Of a stretch of DNA of 64,000 nucleotides, positions 47,727 through 56,946 are shown in pieces. Location of the stretch: assembly GCA_963704595.1 (NCBI GenBank), contig OY969922.1, positions 992,001 to 1,056,000 on the forward strand, written 5' to 3'. The notes below the pieces were generated by a model, which was not told the origin of the DNA, did not search any database, and saw only the letters and a list, made by a program, of their open reading frames with translations. Origin of the DNA: Acuticoccus sp963704595. Its GTDB lineage: Bacteria > Pseudomonadota > Alphaproteobacteria > Rhizobiales > Amorphaceae. Both the position numbers and the translations under genes were made by a program. How positions within the stretch are numbered: the first letter of the stretch is position 1; each line of letters opens with the position of its first letter.

Positions 47727-49688
47727 ATGCTCCAGCCACTTCTTGCCCGCCTGCGCATCGGCACCAAGGTCATGATGATCGCGGCCGTCGCGCTTGTCGG
47801 CTTCGCCGGCGTCATCGCAGTCCTTGTCGTCACCGAGCGGATGAAGGCCGATGTCAGCGACATGCGCGAGGCGGCGCTTGCCGAGTACATGCTGACCCGC
47901 GATCTGCAGGAGGGGCTGCTCTCCGCCCGCCGGCAGGAGAAGGACTTTCTCCTGCGCAGGGAAATGGAGCATGTCGCCGCCCACGCCGAGGTCACCGCCG
48001 CGCTCGACCGGAACCTTGCAACCCTGCGCGACCGCATGGCGGGGGACGGCGCTGCCGCCGCCGCAGCGCTCGTCCCGGTGCTGGAGCGTTACGAGGGCGA
48101 GTTTGCGCAGGTGGTCGCCGATACCGTCACGATGGGGCTGACCGAACAGGACGGCCTCCTTGGCAATCTCCGCTCCAAGGTCCACGCCGTCGAGGAGGCG
48201 CTGAAGGGGAACGACCTCCCCCGCGTCGCCGTCTCGATGCTGACGCTGCGCCGCCACGAGAAGGACTTCCTGGCCCGCGGCGACCCCAAATATGTCGACC
48301 GGCTGCAGGCTGAGCGCGACAACTTCGAGTACATCGTGCGCCGTTCCCCGATCTCCCTCGCCGAGCGGGCCAGCCTGGTGGACCTCTCCAAAGCCTATGC
48401 CGACAGCTTCGTCGCCCTCGCGGCGCTCCGGCTGGACCTCGGCGGCAAGCTCGAAGGCCTGAGCGCGGCCTACGCCCAGTCTGAGACGCTGCTGGCCGGG
48501 CTCGCAGCGCAGAGCGCGGCAGCGTTCGAGGCCGCCGGCGCGCGGATGCAGGAGATCACCGCCCGCAGCCAGCTCATCCTGTTCGCCAGCATCGCCGTCC
48601 TCGCGGTCCTCACGATCATGCTCGCGGTGGTGATCGGACGCGGCATCGCGGGGCCGATCAAGCGCCTCGCGGCGGCGATGACCCACCTCAGCGAAGGCGA
48701 CATGACCGCCAACGTCGACGTTGTCGGAAACGACGAAACCGCCGACATGGCGCGCGCCTTCGCCGTCTTCCGCGACAACATCCGCAAGGCGGACGAGGCG
48801 GCTGCGCGCGAGAAGGAGGCGCAGCGGGTCGAACTGGAGCGCAGCGAGCGGATCAGCGCGCTCACCCGCAACTTCAGCAACGACGCCTCGGCCGTGGTGC
48901 GCGCCGTCTCCACCGCAGCGTCCGACGTTCACGCGACGGCAGAGACCATGAGCGGCGCCGCCCGCGACACGACCCGCGAGGCGGAAAGGGTGGGCGAGAC
49001 CTCCAACGCCACTTCCGCCAACGTGCAGACGGTCGCGACCGCCACGGAGGAGCTCTCCTCGTCCATCGAGGAGATCACCCGTCAGGTCAGCGAGACGAGC
49101 CGCATCTCCGCCGACGCTGTCAGCCGGGCCCGCCGCTCCGGCGAACTCGTCGGCACCCTTTCGGAGGCCACGGACCGGATCGGCGCCGTCGTCAGCCTCA
49201 TCAACGACATCGCGTCCCGCACCAACCTCCTCGCCCTCAACGCCACCATCGAGGCCGCGCGGGCCGGGGAGGCGGGCAAGGGCTTCGCGGTGGTCGCTGC
49301 CGAGGTGAAAGGCCTCGCCGAACAGACCGCGAGCGCCACCGACGAGATCTCCGCGCAGATCCAGGGCATCCAGAGCGCGACGCAGGAAACCGTCGGCACC
49401 ATCGCCGACGTGTCGGGCGTCATCGGCCGGATCGACGAGATCGTCGCGACGATTGCGGCGGCGGTCGAACAGCAGTCCGCCGCCACGCAGGAAATTGCAC
49501 GCAGCGTGCAGAGCGCCGCGGTCGGCACCGAAGAGGTGCACAACCGCATCGGCGAGGTGCGCCACATCTCGCAGAATACCGGCGCCGCGGCCGCGCAGCT
49601 CCTCGGCGCCTCGTCCGAACTCGCCGAGCAGGCGAAGGCGATGCAGCACCACGTGGAAAGCTTTACGGCGGACCTTCAGGCCGCCTAG
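47727..49688 (+). CDS. Methyl-accepting chemotaxis protein with HBM-type sensor
   Basis: 653 residues. First membrane segment near 11-33; a periplasmic helical region of about 240 residues contains the twice-used RRxEKDFLxR motif (SARRQEKDFLLRREM and TLRRHEKDFLARGDP) typical of helical bimodular (HBM) sensors. The second membrane segment is LILFASIAVLAVLTIMLAVVIG, then HAMP, then the signalling domain with the hairpin tip SRTNLLALNATIEAARAGEAG. HBM receptors sense small organic acids. ATG at 47727 follows AGGAG at long spacing; the in-frame ATG at 47691 is an alternative. Divergent from the TRAP operon, so the two may answer to the same compound. Confidence 0.88.
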   Translation: MLQPLLARLRIGTKVMMIAAVALVGFAGVIAVLVVTERMKADVSDMREAALAEYMLTRDLQEGLLSARRQEKDFLLRREMEHVAAHAEVTAALDRNLATLRDRMAGDGAAAAAALVPVLERYEGEFAQVVADTVTMGLTEQDGLLGNLRSKVHAVEEALKGNDLPRVAVSMLTLRRHEKDFLARGDPKYVDRLQAERDNFEYIVRRSPISLAERASLVDLSKAYADSFVALAALRLDLGGKLEGLSAAYAQSETLLAGLAAQSAAAFEAAGARMQEITARSQLILFASIAVLAVLTIMLAVVIGRGIAGPIKRLAAAMTHLSEGDMTANVDVVGNDETADMARAFAVFRDNIRKADEAAAREKEAQRVELERSERISALTRNFSNDASAVVRAVSTAASDVHATAETMSGAARDTTREAERVGETSNATSANVQTVATATEELSSSIEEITRQVSETSRISADAVSRARRSGELVGTLSEATDRIGAVVSLINDIASRTNLLALNATIEAARAGEAGKGFAVVAAEVKGLAEQTASATDEISAQIQGIQSATQETVGTIADVSGVIGRIDEIVATIAAAVEQQSAATQEIARSVQSAAVGTEEVHNRIGEVRHISQNTGAAAAQLLGASSELAEQAKAMQHHVESFTADLQAA

Positions 49689-49775
49689 GCTCCGCTCCGC
49701 CCGCCGCCGTGCCGAACGCATGCCGTTGGCTCGGTCTCGCGGCGCGGTGACTGCGGTGCACTCCCGAAGCGGCTC

Positions 49776-50126
49776 CTAGTCCCGGCGCGTTGCCATCTCG
49801 GCTCGCCAGTGGCGGAGCCGGTCCCGCAGCTCCATGTCGAGGAGCGGCGTCGTGAGCTTCGGGTCGAGCCGCTCCAGCGTCTCGAGCACGAACGCCTCCG
49901 CTCCATGGGCGCGCCACGCCGCCTGCAAGGCGGGATCGTCGTCCGCCCCTGTCCGCAGCGTGAACCATCGGCGGTTCTGGATGGTGGCGAGATCCTTCGC
50001 CGCCCCCACCCAAACCGCGCCCGTCGGCAGGCAGCGGATCGCATAGATCCCCGCCTCACGTTTGCGCTCCTTGAAGGCGGTGCGCGCCGCCCGCTTCTCC
50101 TCCGCGCTCAACCCGTTTTGCGCCAT
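49776..50126 (-). CDS. GIY-YIG nuclease family protein
   Basis: 116 residues. The core is AGIYAIRCLPTGAVWVGAAKDLATIQNRRWFTLRTG, in which GIY is intact, while the second motif reads VWVG where nucleases have YVG or YIG. It ends with RAEMATRRD and has a basic start (KRAARTAFKERKREAG). Members of this small stand-alone group are mostly uncharacterised; nuclease activity is not assured. It is divergent from a DUF2239 gene and shares with it a promoter carrying two identical palindromes. ATG at 50126 lies 35 bp from the nearer palindrome. Confidence 0.78.
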   Translation of the reverse strand: MAQNGLSAEEKRAARTAFKERKREAGIYAIRCLPTGAVWVGAAKDLATIQNRRWFTLRTGADDDPALQAAWRAHGAEAFVLETLERLDPKLTTPLLDMELRDRLRHWRAEMATRRD

Positions 50127-50160
50127 TTCCCATCGCCTCCGTGACCCTTCGCGAGCGTAT

Positions 50161-50203
50161 TACCCGGGTACAATTGACAACGCTAGTTCTACCCGGGTAA
50201 AAA
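50161..50203. promoter_or_regulatory. Divergent promoter with two TACCCGGGTA palindromes
   Basis: Perfect 10-base palindromes TACCCGGGTA occur at 50161-50170 and 50190-50199, centres 29 bp apart. Between them lies TTGACA (50174-50179), and 18 bases on is TAAAAA (50198-50203), a good -35/-10 pair for the DUF2239 gene. One palindrome sits just upstream of the -35 box and the other overlaps the -10 box, the layout of a repressed promoter. The AGGAG ribosome site and TTG start follow at the right distance. The regulator is not in this window. Confidence 0.65.
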
Positions 50204-50227
50204 ATGCGGGTCACAGGAGAATGATCG

Positions 50228-50854
50228 TTGACCCGTTCCGCCCAAATGCCGGCCACGGCTTTTTCTGGGGCTCGCCGCGTTGCCGCCGGCCCGCTCATCG
50301 ACGTTGCGATCGCGGTGAAGACGGCGGTGGAGCAGGGCGAGCCCGACTTGCTGGTGTTCGACGACGCCACCGGCCGCGTCATCGACATCGATCTGCGCGG
50401 AGACAGGACGGCCATCGCGTCCCGCCTCGGCGGAGCCGGCGCGGCGGGCGCGGTTGATGAAGGAGAAGACGGCGCCACCACCGGCCCCCGCGCCAGGGAG
50501 GGACGGCGGGGAAGGCCGAGGCTCGGCGTCGTATCGCGGGAAGTGACGCTGCTGCCGCGTCACTGGGATTGGCTGGGGGCTCAGAAGGGCGGCGCCTCCG
50601 CCGCGCTGCGCCGGCTGGTCGAGGATGCCCGCCGCAAAGCGCCCGGCACCGACCCGGCAAAGGCCGCGACCGCGGCCTATCACGCGATGACAACTCTCGC
50701 TGGCGACCGCCCCGGCTATGAGGAGGCGACGCGGGCGCTGTTCGCTGGCGACATGCCGGGTTTCATCGCGCGCATGGAGCCGTGGCCCGCGGACGTGCGC
50801 GCCTACGTTGCACGCCTCGCACAGCCCGGGTCCTGCAAGGGTCAGAGCACGTAG
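50228..50854 (+). CDS. DUF2239 family protein
   Basis: 208 residues from TTG at 50228 after AGGAG. The conserved C-terminal half reads RGRPRLGVVSREVTLLPRHWDWL, then GGASAALRRLVEDARR and AYHAMTTLAGDRPGYEEATRALFAGD, which I recognise as DUF2239. The N-terminal part carries LVFDDATGRVIDIDLRG. The role is unknown; the block around GRPRLGVVSREVTLLPRHW resembles ribbon-helix-helix-like DNA-binding segments, so it might bind the palindromes upstream, but this is speculation. Its end overlaps the convergent membrane-protein gene by 13 bp. Confidence 0.75.
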   Translation: MTRSAQMPATAFSGARRVAAGPLIDVAIAVKTAVEQGEPDLLVFDDATGRVIDIDLRGDRTAIASRLGGAGAAGAVDEGEDGATTGPRAREGRRGRPRLGVVSREVTLLPRHWDWLGAQKGGASAALRRLVEDARRKAPGTDPAKAATAAYHAMTTLAGDRPGYEEATRALFAGDMPGFIARMEPWPADVRAYVARLAQPGSCKGQST

Positions 50855-52395
50855 GCGTAGACCAACACCCAGCCCGACAGCACCAGCGCGCACAGAAGCG
50901 TGTAGACGCCGTTCCAGCGCAGGCCGACGTGCCATGCGCTCTTGCCGGCGAACGAGCCCGTGATGATCGTGGTCGCCGTGAAGGGCGAACACGCGCCGGT
51001 CAGCGCCCAGCCCGCCGTCACCGCCACCTGCAGCGCCGTCGGGGTGATCCCCATGGAGGCCGGCGTCGGCAGGAGCGGCAGGAGAAGCGAGGCGGCGAGG
51101 AGCGGGTTCATCGCGAACTGCCCGGCAAGCGGGAAGATCCAGATGAGGCCGACGAGGATCACCGGCGTCGGGATCGTCTCGAAGCTGATGCCGGCGTCCG
51201 CGATCCATGGCGCGAGGAGGACGCCGCCGAGCGTGCCGATATAGCCCGCCATCGACAGGAGCGTGATCTCGCCGCGATAGCTCGGCAATTCGCTGCGCAT
51301 GTATTCGCGCGCGCGGGAGACCATGTGGCGGACGCGGTTGCCGGAGCTGGCCTGCGCGCCGATCCACGCCAGCGAGACCAGCGGCACCACCAGCGTGACG
51401 ACGCCGACGGTCCGCACGCCGGTCACGGCATGGAGGACGCCGACGAGGCCGAACAGGATCGCGAGGAGGAGGAGGAGCGGGTAGAGCGAATCCCACCCGC
51501 CCTGAACCTCGCGCGGCACCGGGCGCGGCCGGTTGAGCCGCGGCTTGAACAGCGTGTCCATGGCGTAGCCGGTGCTGACCAGAAGGAGCCCGGAGATGAG
51601 GCTCGGGACCACGACGTTCGACCACGCGGTGCCGGGGATGAGGGCGGTGGAGATCGCGATCGAGAAGGAGAGCGGCGACCACGGCAGGGTCGACACCATC
51701 GCTCGCTGGATGGCGAGGAGCATGCGGCGCAGGCGAATGGTGCGGATCTCGGGGTCCTTCTCCTCCTGCGCGCTGGTGGCGGCCAGGCTGCCGAGGAGCG
51801 CGATGGCGCCGTAGTTGAGGAGCAGCGAGAAGAGCTGCCCGCCCACCGACAGCGCCGCATAGCGACGGCCCGGCGGCTGGCTCGCCAGGAATGCCCCGCA
51901 GGTGCGGATCGACGGCGAGGATTGCGCCGCGTTGCGCAGCGTGGCGAGCGCGGAGAAGAACGCGACGATGAAGGCCGTGACGCCGAGGCCGCGCAGCACG
52001 TCCTGCTGCCAGTCGTCGTGGAGGACGGCGACGGCGACCGTGAGCCCCGCCGCGGTCAGGATGAAGGCGAGCCGGGAGAGTTTCACGCGGAACGCCAGCA
52101 CCACGGCGAGGACGACCACCGCGAACGGCGTCAGCTGCGTGATGAAGGCGGGGCCGCCCCAGTCCGAGATCACCACGAGGATGGTGACGAGGATGATGAG
52201 CGTGCCGACGAGGGGAGACGCACCGCTTGTGCGGCTTTGCGGCACGCCGAGAGGGCCGACGCCGCCCGGCGGCGTTCCGGGCTCGGTCGGCGCGGGCGAG
52301 GAGGCGGGCGGGCTCAGCGGATCGTCTCCAGGCGCGGCAGGCCGTGTTCCGGCACGCATTCGGCACGGGTTCGGGCGGCCAGCGCCGCGCGGCAT
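50842..52395 (-). CDS. Polytopic membrane protein, ion-transporter-like
   Basis: About 517 residues with a Pro- and Ser-rich N-terminus of about 50 residues, then 11-13 hydrophobic segments in two halves. Each half has a re-entrant-like stretch: PWSPLSFSIAISTALIPG and WALTGACSPFTATTIITGSFAG. GQFAMNPLLAASLLLPLLP is also striking. The layout resembles the ion-transporter/citrate-transporter superfamily, but I cannot assign a family or ligand. The start is uncertain: ATG at 52395 or 52359, neither with a good ribosome site. Confidence 0.6.
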   Translation of the reverse strand: MPRGAGRPNPCRMRAGTRPAAPGDDPLSPPASSPAPTEPGTPPGGVGPLGVPQSRTSGASPLVGTLIILVTILVVISDWGGPAFITQLTPFAVVVLAVVLAFRVKLSRLAFILTAAGLTVAVAVLHDDWQQDVLRGLGVTAFIVAFFSALATLRNAAQSSPSIRTCGAFLASQPPGRRYAALSVGGQLFSLLLNYGAIALLGSLAATSAQEEKDPEIRTIRLRRMLLAIQRAMVSTLPWSPLSFSIAISTALIPGTAWSNVVVPSLISGLLLVSTGYAMDTLFKPRLNRPRPVPREVQGGWDSLYPLLLLLAILFGLVGVLHAVTGVRTVGVVTLVVPLVSLAWIGAQASSGNRVRHMVSRAREYMRSELPSYRGEITLLSMAGYIGTLGGVLLAPWIADAGISFETIPTPVILVGLIWIFPLAGQFAMNPLLAASLLLPLLPTPASMGITPTALQVAVTAGWALTGACSPFTATTIITGSFAGKSAWHVGLRWNGVYTLLCALVLSGWVLVYAYVL

Positions 52396-52507
52396 GGTAT
52401 CAGCATGGTAAGGTGCGTTCGGTGGATTTTTCCAGAGGCTCGCCCTCAGGGCTAAACCCTTCTGCCCAAATCGCCAAACCCGCCTGCCGCGCAGCAGCCC
52501 CGCACCG

Positions 52508-54010
52508 TCAGATCGACGCGCCGAGGCGGCTGATGCTCTCGGCGCCTTCGCCGGCCGCCTCGCCGTAGGTAAGCGTGCCGCTCGCGGTGTCCGCGACCAG
52601 CGCGGCGAGCGCCGGGACCAGCGCATCGAGCGGTGCACGACCTTCGACCACGGCGCTGGCGTCGAAGTCGATCTGGCCGGCGAGGCGGCGGACGCTGTCG
52701 GGGTTGGCGCTGATCTTGAGCGTCGGCGCGAGCGCCGAGACGTAGGGGTTGCCGGCGCCGGTGGTGAAGAGGGCGAGCTGCGCCCCGCCCGCCACCATCG
52801 ATGTGATCGATTCCGGCGAGAAGCATGGCGTGTCCATCAGGTAGAGGCCCGGCGCGTTACCGAGCGGCGCGCCTTCGCGCACCAGTCCCGCGATCGGCTG
52901 GTCGCCGCCCTTGGCGATGGCGCCGAGCGACTTTTCCTCCAGCGTGGTGATGCCGCCGTCGTGGTTCTGCGGGCCGGGATTGCCGGCCTGGACGTCGTGC
53001 CCCGCCGCGGCCGCCTGCGCATGGCGGCGGGCGATCGCGTCCCGGATCGCATCTGCGACGGCCGGCGTCGCGGCTCTCGCGGCAAGGATCGCATCCGTCC
53101 CGGTCCACTCCAGCGTCTCGCTGAACACCGCGCGGCCGCCGCCCGCAACGTGCTGCTCCATCAGCCGGCCGCAGAGCCGGTTGGCGACGAGGCCCGACGT
53201 CGCGTCCGAATGCCCGCACTCGACGGCGAGGCTGAGCGCCGAGACGGGCTGCTCGGTCCGGCGGGCGGCGGAGGCTTCGCGGATCAGCCGGGTGAGCGCG
53301 CGGCCGCCCTCGTCGATCAGGCGGAAACGGTCCTCGTGGATGCCCTGGAGCGAGAGCGCCGCGTGCGGCCGGCCAGCCTCTTCCAGCGCCTCCGCGACAT
53401 GGGCGGTCATGCCTTCGTCCGGCCCCAGCACGAGACAGGCCCCGGCGTTGGGATGGGTGGCGAGCGCTGCCATCATGTGGCGCTGGAAGGCGCGGTCCTC
53501 GCCGACATGGCCGCGACCGTAGGTGGACGCGATCAGCACAGTCTGCGGAAACAGGCGATGAAGCGCCCGCGCCGCGCCATGCTCCAGCCCGCTGAGCGAT
53601 ACGATCAGCACGTGGTTGCGGACGCCGGGGGCGGTGGTTGCGCGCCCGTAGCCCATGAAGCTGCCGGCGCTCATCGGGCCGATCCCGCCGCGGGCGGCGC
53701 GGCCGGCAAAACCGTCGAGATTGTGGAGGTGGACGTGGGCGCCGGGGTCGATGGCGGCGGTCGCCGTGCCGATCGGGGCACCGTATTTCACGACGTCATC
53801 GCCGGCGGCGACTTGGTGGAGCGCGAACTTGTGGCCGCGTGGGATCGCCCCGGTAAGCTGCGGCGCGGAAACGGTGGCGCCGGCTTCGTCGACCACGCGC
53901 GGGGTCTCGCCGACGGCGATCGGGCGCAGCGCCGTCGCGACGCTGTCTGCCGGCGTGAGGCGGATGGCGTCCCACGCGGCGCCTTCGGGGTGGTCGGGGT
54001 CGTCCGTCAC
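52508..54010 (-). CDS. UxaA-family hydrolase (altronate dehydratase-like)
   Basis: About 500 residues. The N-terminal SAF domain (about 10-80) has AIRLTPADSVATALRPI and IPRGHKFALHQVAAGDDVVKYG. The long C-terminal domain has AGSFMGYGRATTAPGVRNHVLI, ALSLAVECGHSDATSG, and FMDTPCF-like LMDTPCFSPESIT, with conserved Cys residues that may ligate iron. This architecture is that of altronate/galactarate dehydratases that remove water from sugar acids. The start is GTG at 54010 (GGAG at good spacing) or ATG at 54049 (GAGG). Divergent from another sugar-acid dehydratase gene. Confidence 0.83.
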   Translation of the reverse strand: MTDDPDHPEGAAWDAIRLTPADSVATALRPIAVGETPRVVDEAGATVSAPQLTGAIPRGHKFALHQVAAGDDVVKYGAPIGTATAAIDPGAHVHLHNLDGFAGRAARGGIGPMSAGSFMGYGRATTAPGVRNHVLIVSLSGLEHGAARALHRLFPQTVLIASTYGRGHVGEDRAFQRHMMAALATHPNAGACLVLGPDEGMTAHVAEALEEAGRPHAALSLQGIHEDRFRLIDEGGRALTRLIREASAARRTEQPVSALSLAVECGHSDATSGLVANRLCGRLMEQHVAGGGRAVFSETLEWTGTDAILAARAATPAVADAIRDAIARRHAQAAAAGHDVQAGNPGPQNHDGGITTLEEKSLGAIAKGGDQPIAGLVREGAPLGNAPGLYLMDTPCFSPESITSMVAGGAQLALFTTGAGNPYVSALAPTLKISANPDSVRRLAGQIDFDASAVVEGRAPLDALVPALAALVADTASGTLTYGEAAGEGAESISRLGASI

Positions 54011-54117
54011 GAGAGGCTCCGGCTGGCCAGTTGCGCAGTGATGCAGCATCGTGCCTCAATAGGGGGCCTCGCAAGGCCCCGGCCGCGAGCGCGCCGGCCA
54101 ATCCCAGGGGCAACGCG

Positions 54118-55251
54118 ATGCAGCTCGATGTCTTCACCGTCCACGTCTCGGACAAGACGGACTGGATCATCCTGCGCCTGACCGACGATGCTGGCCGGAT
54201 AGGCATCGGCGAGGCGACCCTCAACCGCCACACCGAAGACGTCCTTTCCGCAATTGCACCCGCCGTGGAGGCCGCCACCGGCGCGCCGTCCACCGAGGCG
54301 GCGCGGATGGCCGTGCTCGCGGCAGTGCCGGGCGTGGTCGGCCGCGCCATCGCGAGCGGGCTGGAGCAGGCCTCGCTCGACCTTCTGGGGCACACCGCGG
54401 GCCTGCCGGTCCACGCCCTGCTCGGCGGTGCGTTCCGGCGCGATGTGCCCGCCTACGCAAACATCAACCGGGGCACCCTCTCGCGCACGCCGCAGGAGTT
54501 CGCCGAGCGGGCGCAGACGGCGGCCGCCGCCGGCTACCGCGCCGTCAAGCTGGCGCCGTTCGACGGCGTGACCGCGGCGAGCGCGGACGGTGCCGCCCGC
54601 GAGGCGCTGATCGCGGACGGCCTTTCCCGGATCACGGCGGTCGCCGAGGTCCTGCCGGACGGGGTCGGCCTCCAGATCGACTGCCACTCGCGCTTTCGGC
54701 CCGACGAGGCGCCGGCCATGCTCGACCTTGCCGCCCGCTGCAGCGTCCGCTGGTTCGAGGAGCCGATCGAGGAGAGCGCCGCCAACCGCCCCGCCATCGC
54801 GGCACTCAGGCCGCTGGCGCAGGGCCACGGCATGGTGCTCGCAGGCGCGGAAAGCGCCGCAGATCTATGCGAGTTCCTGCCCTTCGTGGTCGGCGGCGCC
54901 TACGACATCGTGATGCCGGACGTCGTGCTCGCAGGCGGCCCGCGCGAAGTCGTGCGGATCGGCCATCTCGCGGCGCGCTTCGGCATTGGCGTCAGCCTGC
55001 ACAATCCGTGCGGGCCGGTGATGGACATGGCGAGCGCTGCGACGGCGGCGGCGCTTCCCGAGCTCGTCTCGCTGGAGCGGCAGTTCGAGGAGACCGCTCT
55101 CTACGACGAGATCGTCGCGCACCGGGCTCACGACTTCCGGGGTGGCGCGCTGCACATGGCCAACGCGCCCGGCCTCGGCATCCGGCTCGACTTCAGCCAC
55201 CCGGCGCTGGCGTGGCAGGCGAGCCTCAGGCTCGCCGTCGCATTCCCCTGA
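54118..55251 (+). CDS. Mandelate racemase/muconate lactonizing-type enolase-superfamily enzyme
   Basis: 377 residues; ATG at 54118 after AGGGG. Active-site residues in order: K144 (AVKLAPFDG), D188 and H190 (QIDCHSRF), E214/E215 (WFEEPIEE), E245 (AGAES) and H295 (VSLHNPCGP). The DxH pair resembles that of acid-sugar dehydratases. The usual AGE motif is AGAES, a small departure. Mg-dependent proton abstraction from a sugar acid is expected, with dehydration the likely result. Divergent from the UxaA-like gene, with about 107 bp between starts for shared control. Confidence 0.83.
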   Translation: MQLDVFTVHVSDKTDWIILRLTDDAGRIGIGEATLNRHTEDVLSAIAPAVEAATGAPSTEAARMAVLAAVPGVVGRAIASGLEQASLDLLGHTAGLPVHALLGGAFRRDVPAYANINRGTLSRTPQEFAERAQTAAAAGYRAVKLAPFDGVTAASADGAAREALIADGLSRITAVAEVLPDGVGLQIDCHSRFRPDEAPAMLDLAARCSVRWFEEPIEESAANRPAIAALRPLAQGHGMVLAGAESAADLCEFLPFVVGGAYDIVMPDVVLAGGPREVVRIGHLAARFGIGVSLHNPCGPVMDMASAATAAALPELVSLERQFEETALYDEIVAHRAHDFRGGALHMANAPGLGIRLDFSHPALAWQASLRLAVAFP

Positions 55252-55266
55252 GCGGCGCCGCGCCCG

Positions 55267-56176
55267 TCAGGGCGCCGGCACCGGCGGGATGGCCTTGAGG
55301 TAGGCCGCGACCGCGGCGCGATCCTCCGCGGGCACCTTCGCCCAGTGGTCGACAATGGGACCCATCGAGCCGCCGATGGAATCGAAGTCCGGCGTGAAGC
55401 CGCTTTCGAGAAGGTAGGCGATGTCCGCCGCGCTCCAGTCGCCGATGCCCTCTTCGGACGGCGTGATGTTCGGCACGCTGCCCTCGCCTTCCAGCGCTGC
55501 GGCGCCGCCCAGCCAGCGGGACGGGTCGGGCGCGAATGCGATCGTGCGCGGCGTATGGCACTCGCCGCAGTGGCCGAGCGCGACGGTGAGGTAGTGCCCG
55601 CGCTCCACCTCGGGGCTCGCCGCCGGCCGGTGCCGCCGGAAGGTCGGGCAGCAGGTAACGCTTCCAGATCCCGATCGGGCGGCGCCACGAGAACGGGAAG
55701 GGGAGGCCCGTCGCCTCGGCGGCGTTGTCCGACGCCGGCAGCGTGTCGAGGTAGGCCTTGAGGTCGAGGACGTCGGTCAGCGTCATCGCGCGATAGGACG
55801 TCCAGGGGAATGCCGGCGTGAAATAGGTGCCTTCGGGCGAGACACCTTCCTTCATCGCGGTGACGAACTCCGCGTCGGACCAGGCGCCGATGCCGTGTGC
55901 GGGATCGGGCGAGATGTTGGGCACGGTGATCGCGCCGAGCGGCGTGTCGAGCGCCATGCCGCCGGAGAGGACGGGACCGTCGGCGCCGTCCGCTGCCTCG
56001 CCTGCATGGCAGGAGCCGCAGCCAGCCTCGTTGAACACGATTTCGCCGTGGGCGACGTCAGGCGTATGGGCGGGTAGGGCGGCGGCGTCGACCCGCGTGG
56101 GCGCGCTCAGCCACCAGAACAGGCCGCCCGCGACTACGACGATGGCGGCAAGGGCGATGAGAATGCGGGACGCCAT
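55267..56176 (-). pseudogene. Diheme c-type cytochrome, one frameshift
   Basis: ATG at 56176 begins an uncleaved or signal-anchor helix (ASRILIALAAIVVVAGGLFWWL). The first haem site CGSCH lies near residue 54. After RYLLPDLPAAPA the frame slips near 55620, and the remainder, with the second haem site CGECH and PNITPSEEGIGDWSAADIAY, is in the next frame. Removing one base gives 302 residues, the size of the cytochrome subunit of membrane sugar/alcohol dehydrogenase-type systems. Repeated NISPDPAHGIGAWSDAEF and NITPSEEGIGDWSAADI show two similar domains. It would carry electrons in the periplasm. No dehydrogenase partner is adjacent. Confidence 0.8.
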
Positions 56177-56272
56177 CGGCCAATCCGTAAGGGTTGGGCA
56201 GCCTGTCGCCGCCGTGTGCTGCGTGTCGTGCGGGGAGAACGGGCCGGCGGCGCGCGCCGGCCCGGGCGCGCG

Positions 56273-56719
56273 TCAGTCCTTGGCGCGATAGTCTGTGTGG
56301 CAGGCGCGGCAGGTGCCGCCAAGGTCGCGGAACGCGACGCTGAAGGGCTCGAAGCCTTCGTCGGCGACGGCCTTCGTGGCCTCCGCATTCTCGACCAGCG
56401 CCGCGGCCTTGGCCTCGAAGTCGTCCCAGTTATCCCAGATGGCGGGGAGGGCGTCGGTGCCGTCGCCGGTCTCCGAGCCCTCGGGGAAGAGCGTCACGAA
56501 TTCCTTGCCGTTGGCGATGATGACGTCGAGGGCCTCGGTCGCGGTCGCGGCGTCGTACTCGGTCTCGCCCTTGACCATGTCGCCGAGCACCTTGGCGTTG
56601 TCACCGATCTCTTCCATCAGCTCGCGCCGCTGCGTCTGCGGCGACTCGCTCTGGGCGGCGGCGACCGTCACCGCGCAGGTGGCCAGCACGGCCGTGGCGA
56701 TCATTCGAAACGTCTTCAT
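56273..56719 (-). CDS. Cytochrome c' (class II c-type cytochrome)
   Basis: 148 residues; ATG at 56719 after GGAGGAAA, signal peptide ending near VTVAAA-QSESP. The single haem site CRACH lies close to the C-terminus (near 139-143), the hallmark of class II cytochromes, on a four-helix bundle with RRELMEEIGDNAKVLGDMVKG as helix A and WDDFEAKAAALVENAEATKAV as helix C. Periplasmic; family members bind NO and CO. It is about 95 bp downstream of the diheme cytochrome start and runs in the same direction. Confidence 0.88.
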   Translation of the reverse strand: MKTFRMIATAVLATCAVTVAAAQSESPQTQRRELMEEIGDNAKVLGDMVKGETEYDAATATEALDVIIANGKEFVTLFPEGSETGDGTDALPAIWDNWDDFEAKAAALVENAEATKAVADEGFEPFSVAFRDLGGTCRACHTDYRAKD

Positions 56720-56901
56720 GGGTTTCCTCCAAACATCGGATGCCTGTTCTCAACACCTTACAGGCTGGAACAGGTCCAATCTAATGACGCTTTTGTGCAC
56801 GGCCTCGCGCCGCGCTGCGCTGGCAGAGGCGTTGGGCGCGTTGCGGGACCTCGCCCGAAGTTCACGGGAGTTTGCGGCTGCGCGCCGTCGTGCGGCGCGC
56901 A

Positions 56902-56923
56902 GCGCCCCGCTTGAGCGGGGCGC
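56902..56923. terminator. Strong GC hairpin downstream of the TolB-like gene
   Basis: Perfect 9-base stem GCGCCCCGC/GCGGGGCGC with loop TTGA (56902-56923), 23 bp past the stop of the leftward TolB-like gene. No T tract follows on either strand, so intrinsic termination is uncertain. It lies in the 227 bp between that gene and the cytochrome c' start, which otherwise holds nothing recognised. Confidence 0.45.
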
Positions 56924-56946
56924 GAAATGATGGCGCAAGCGGCCGA

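Noticed and set aside
47691..49721. 674-codon frame opposite the chemoreceptor gene
   Set aside because: Shadow of a strongly coding gene; composition is repetitive Gly/Arg/Asp with no motifs.
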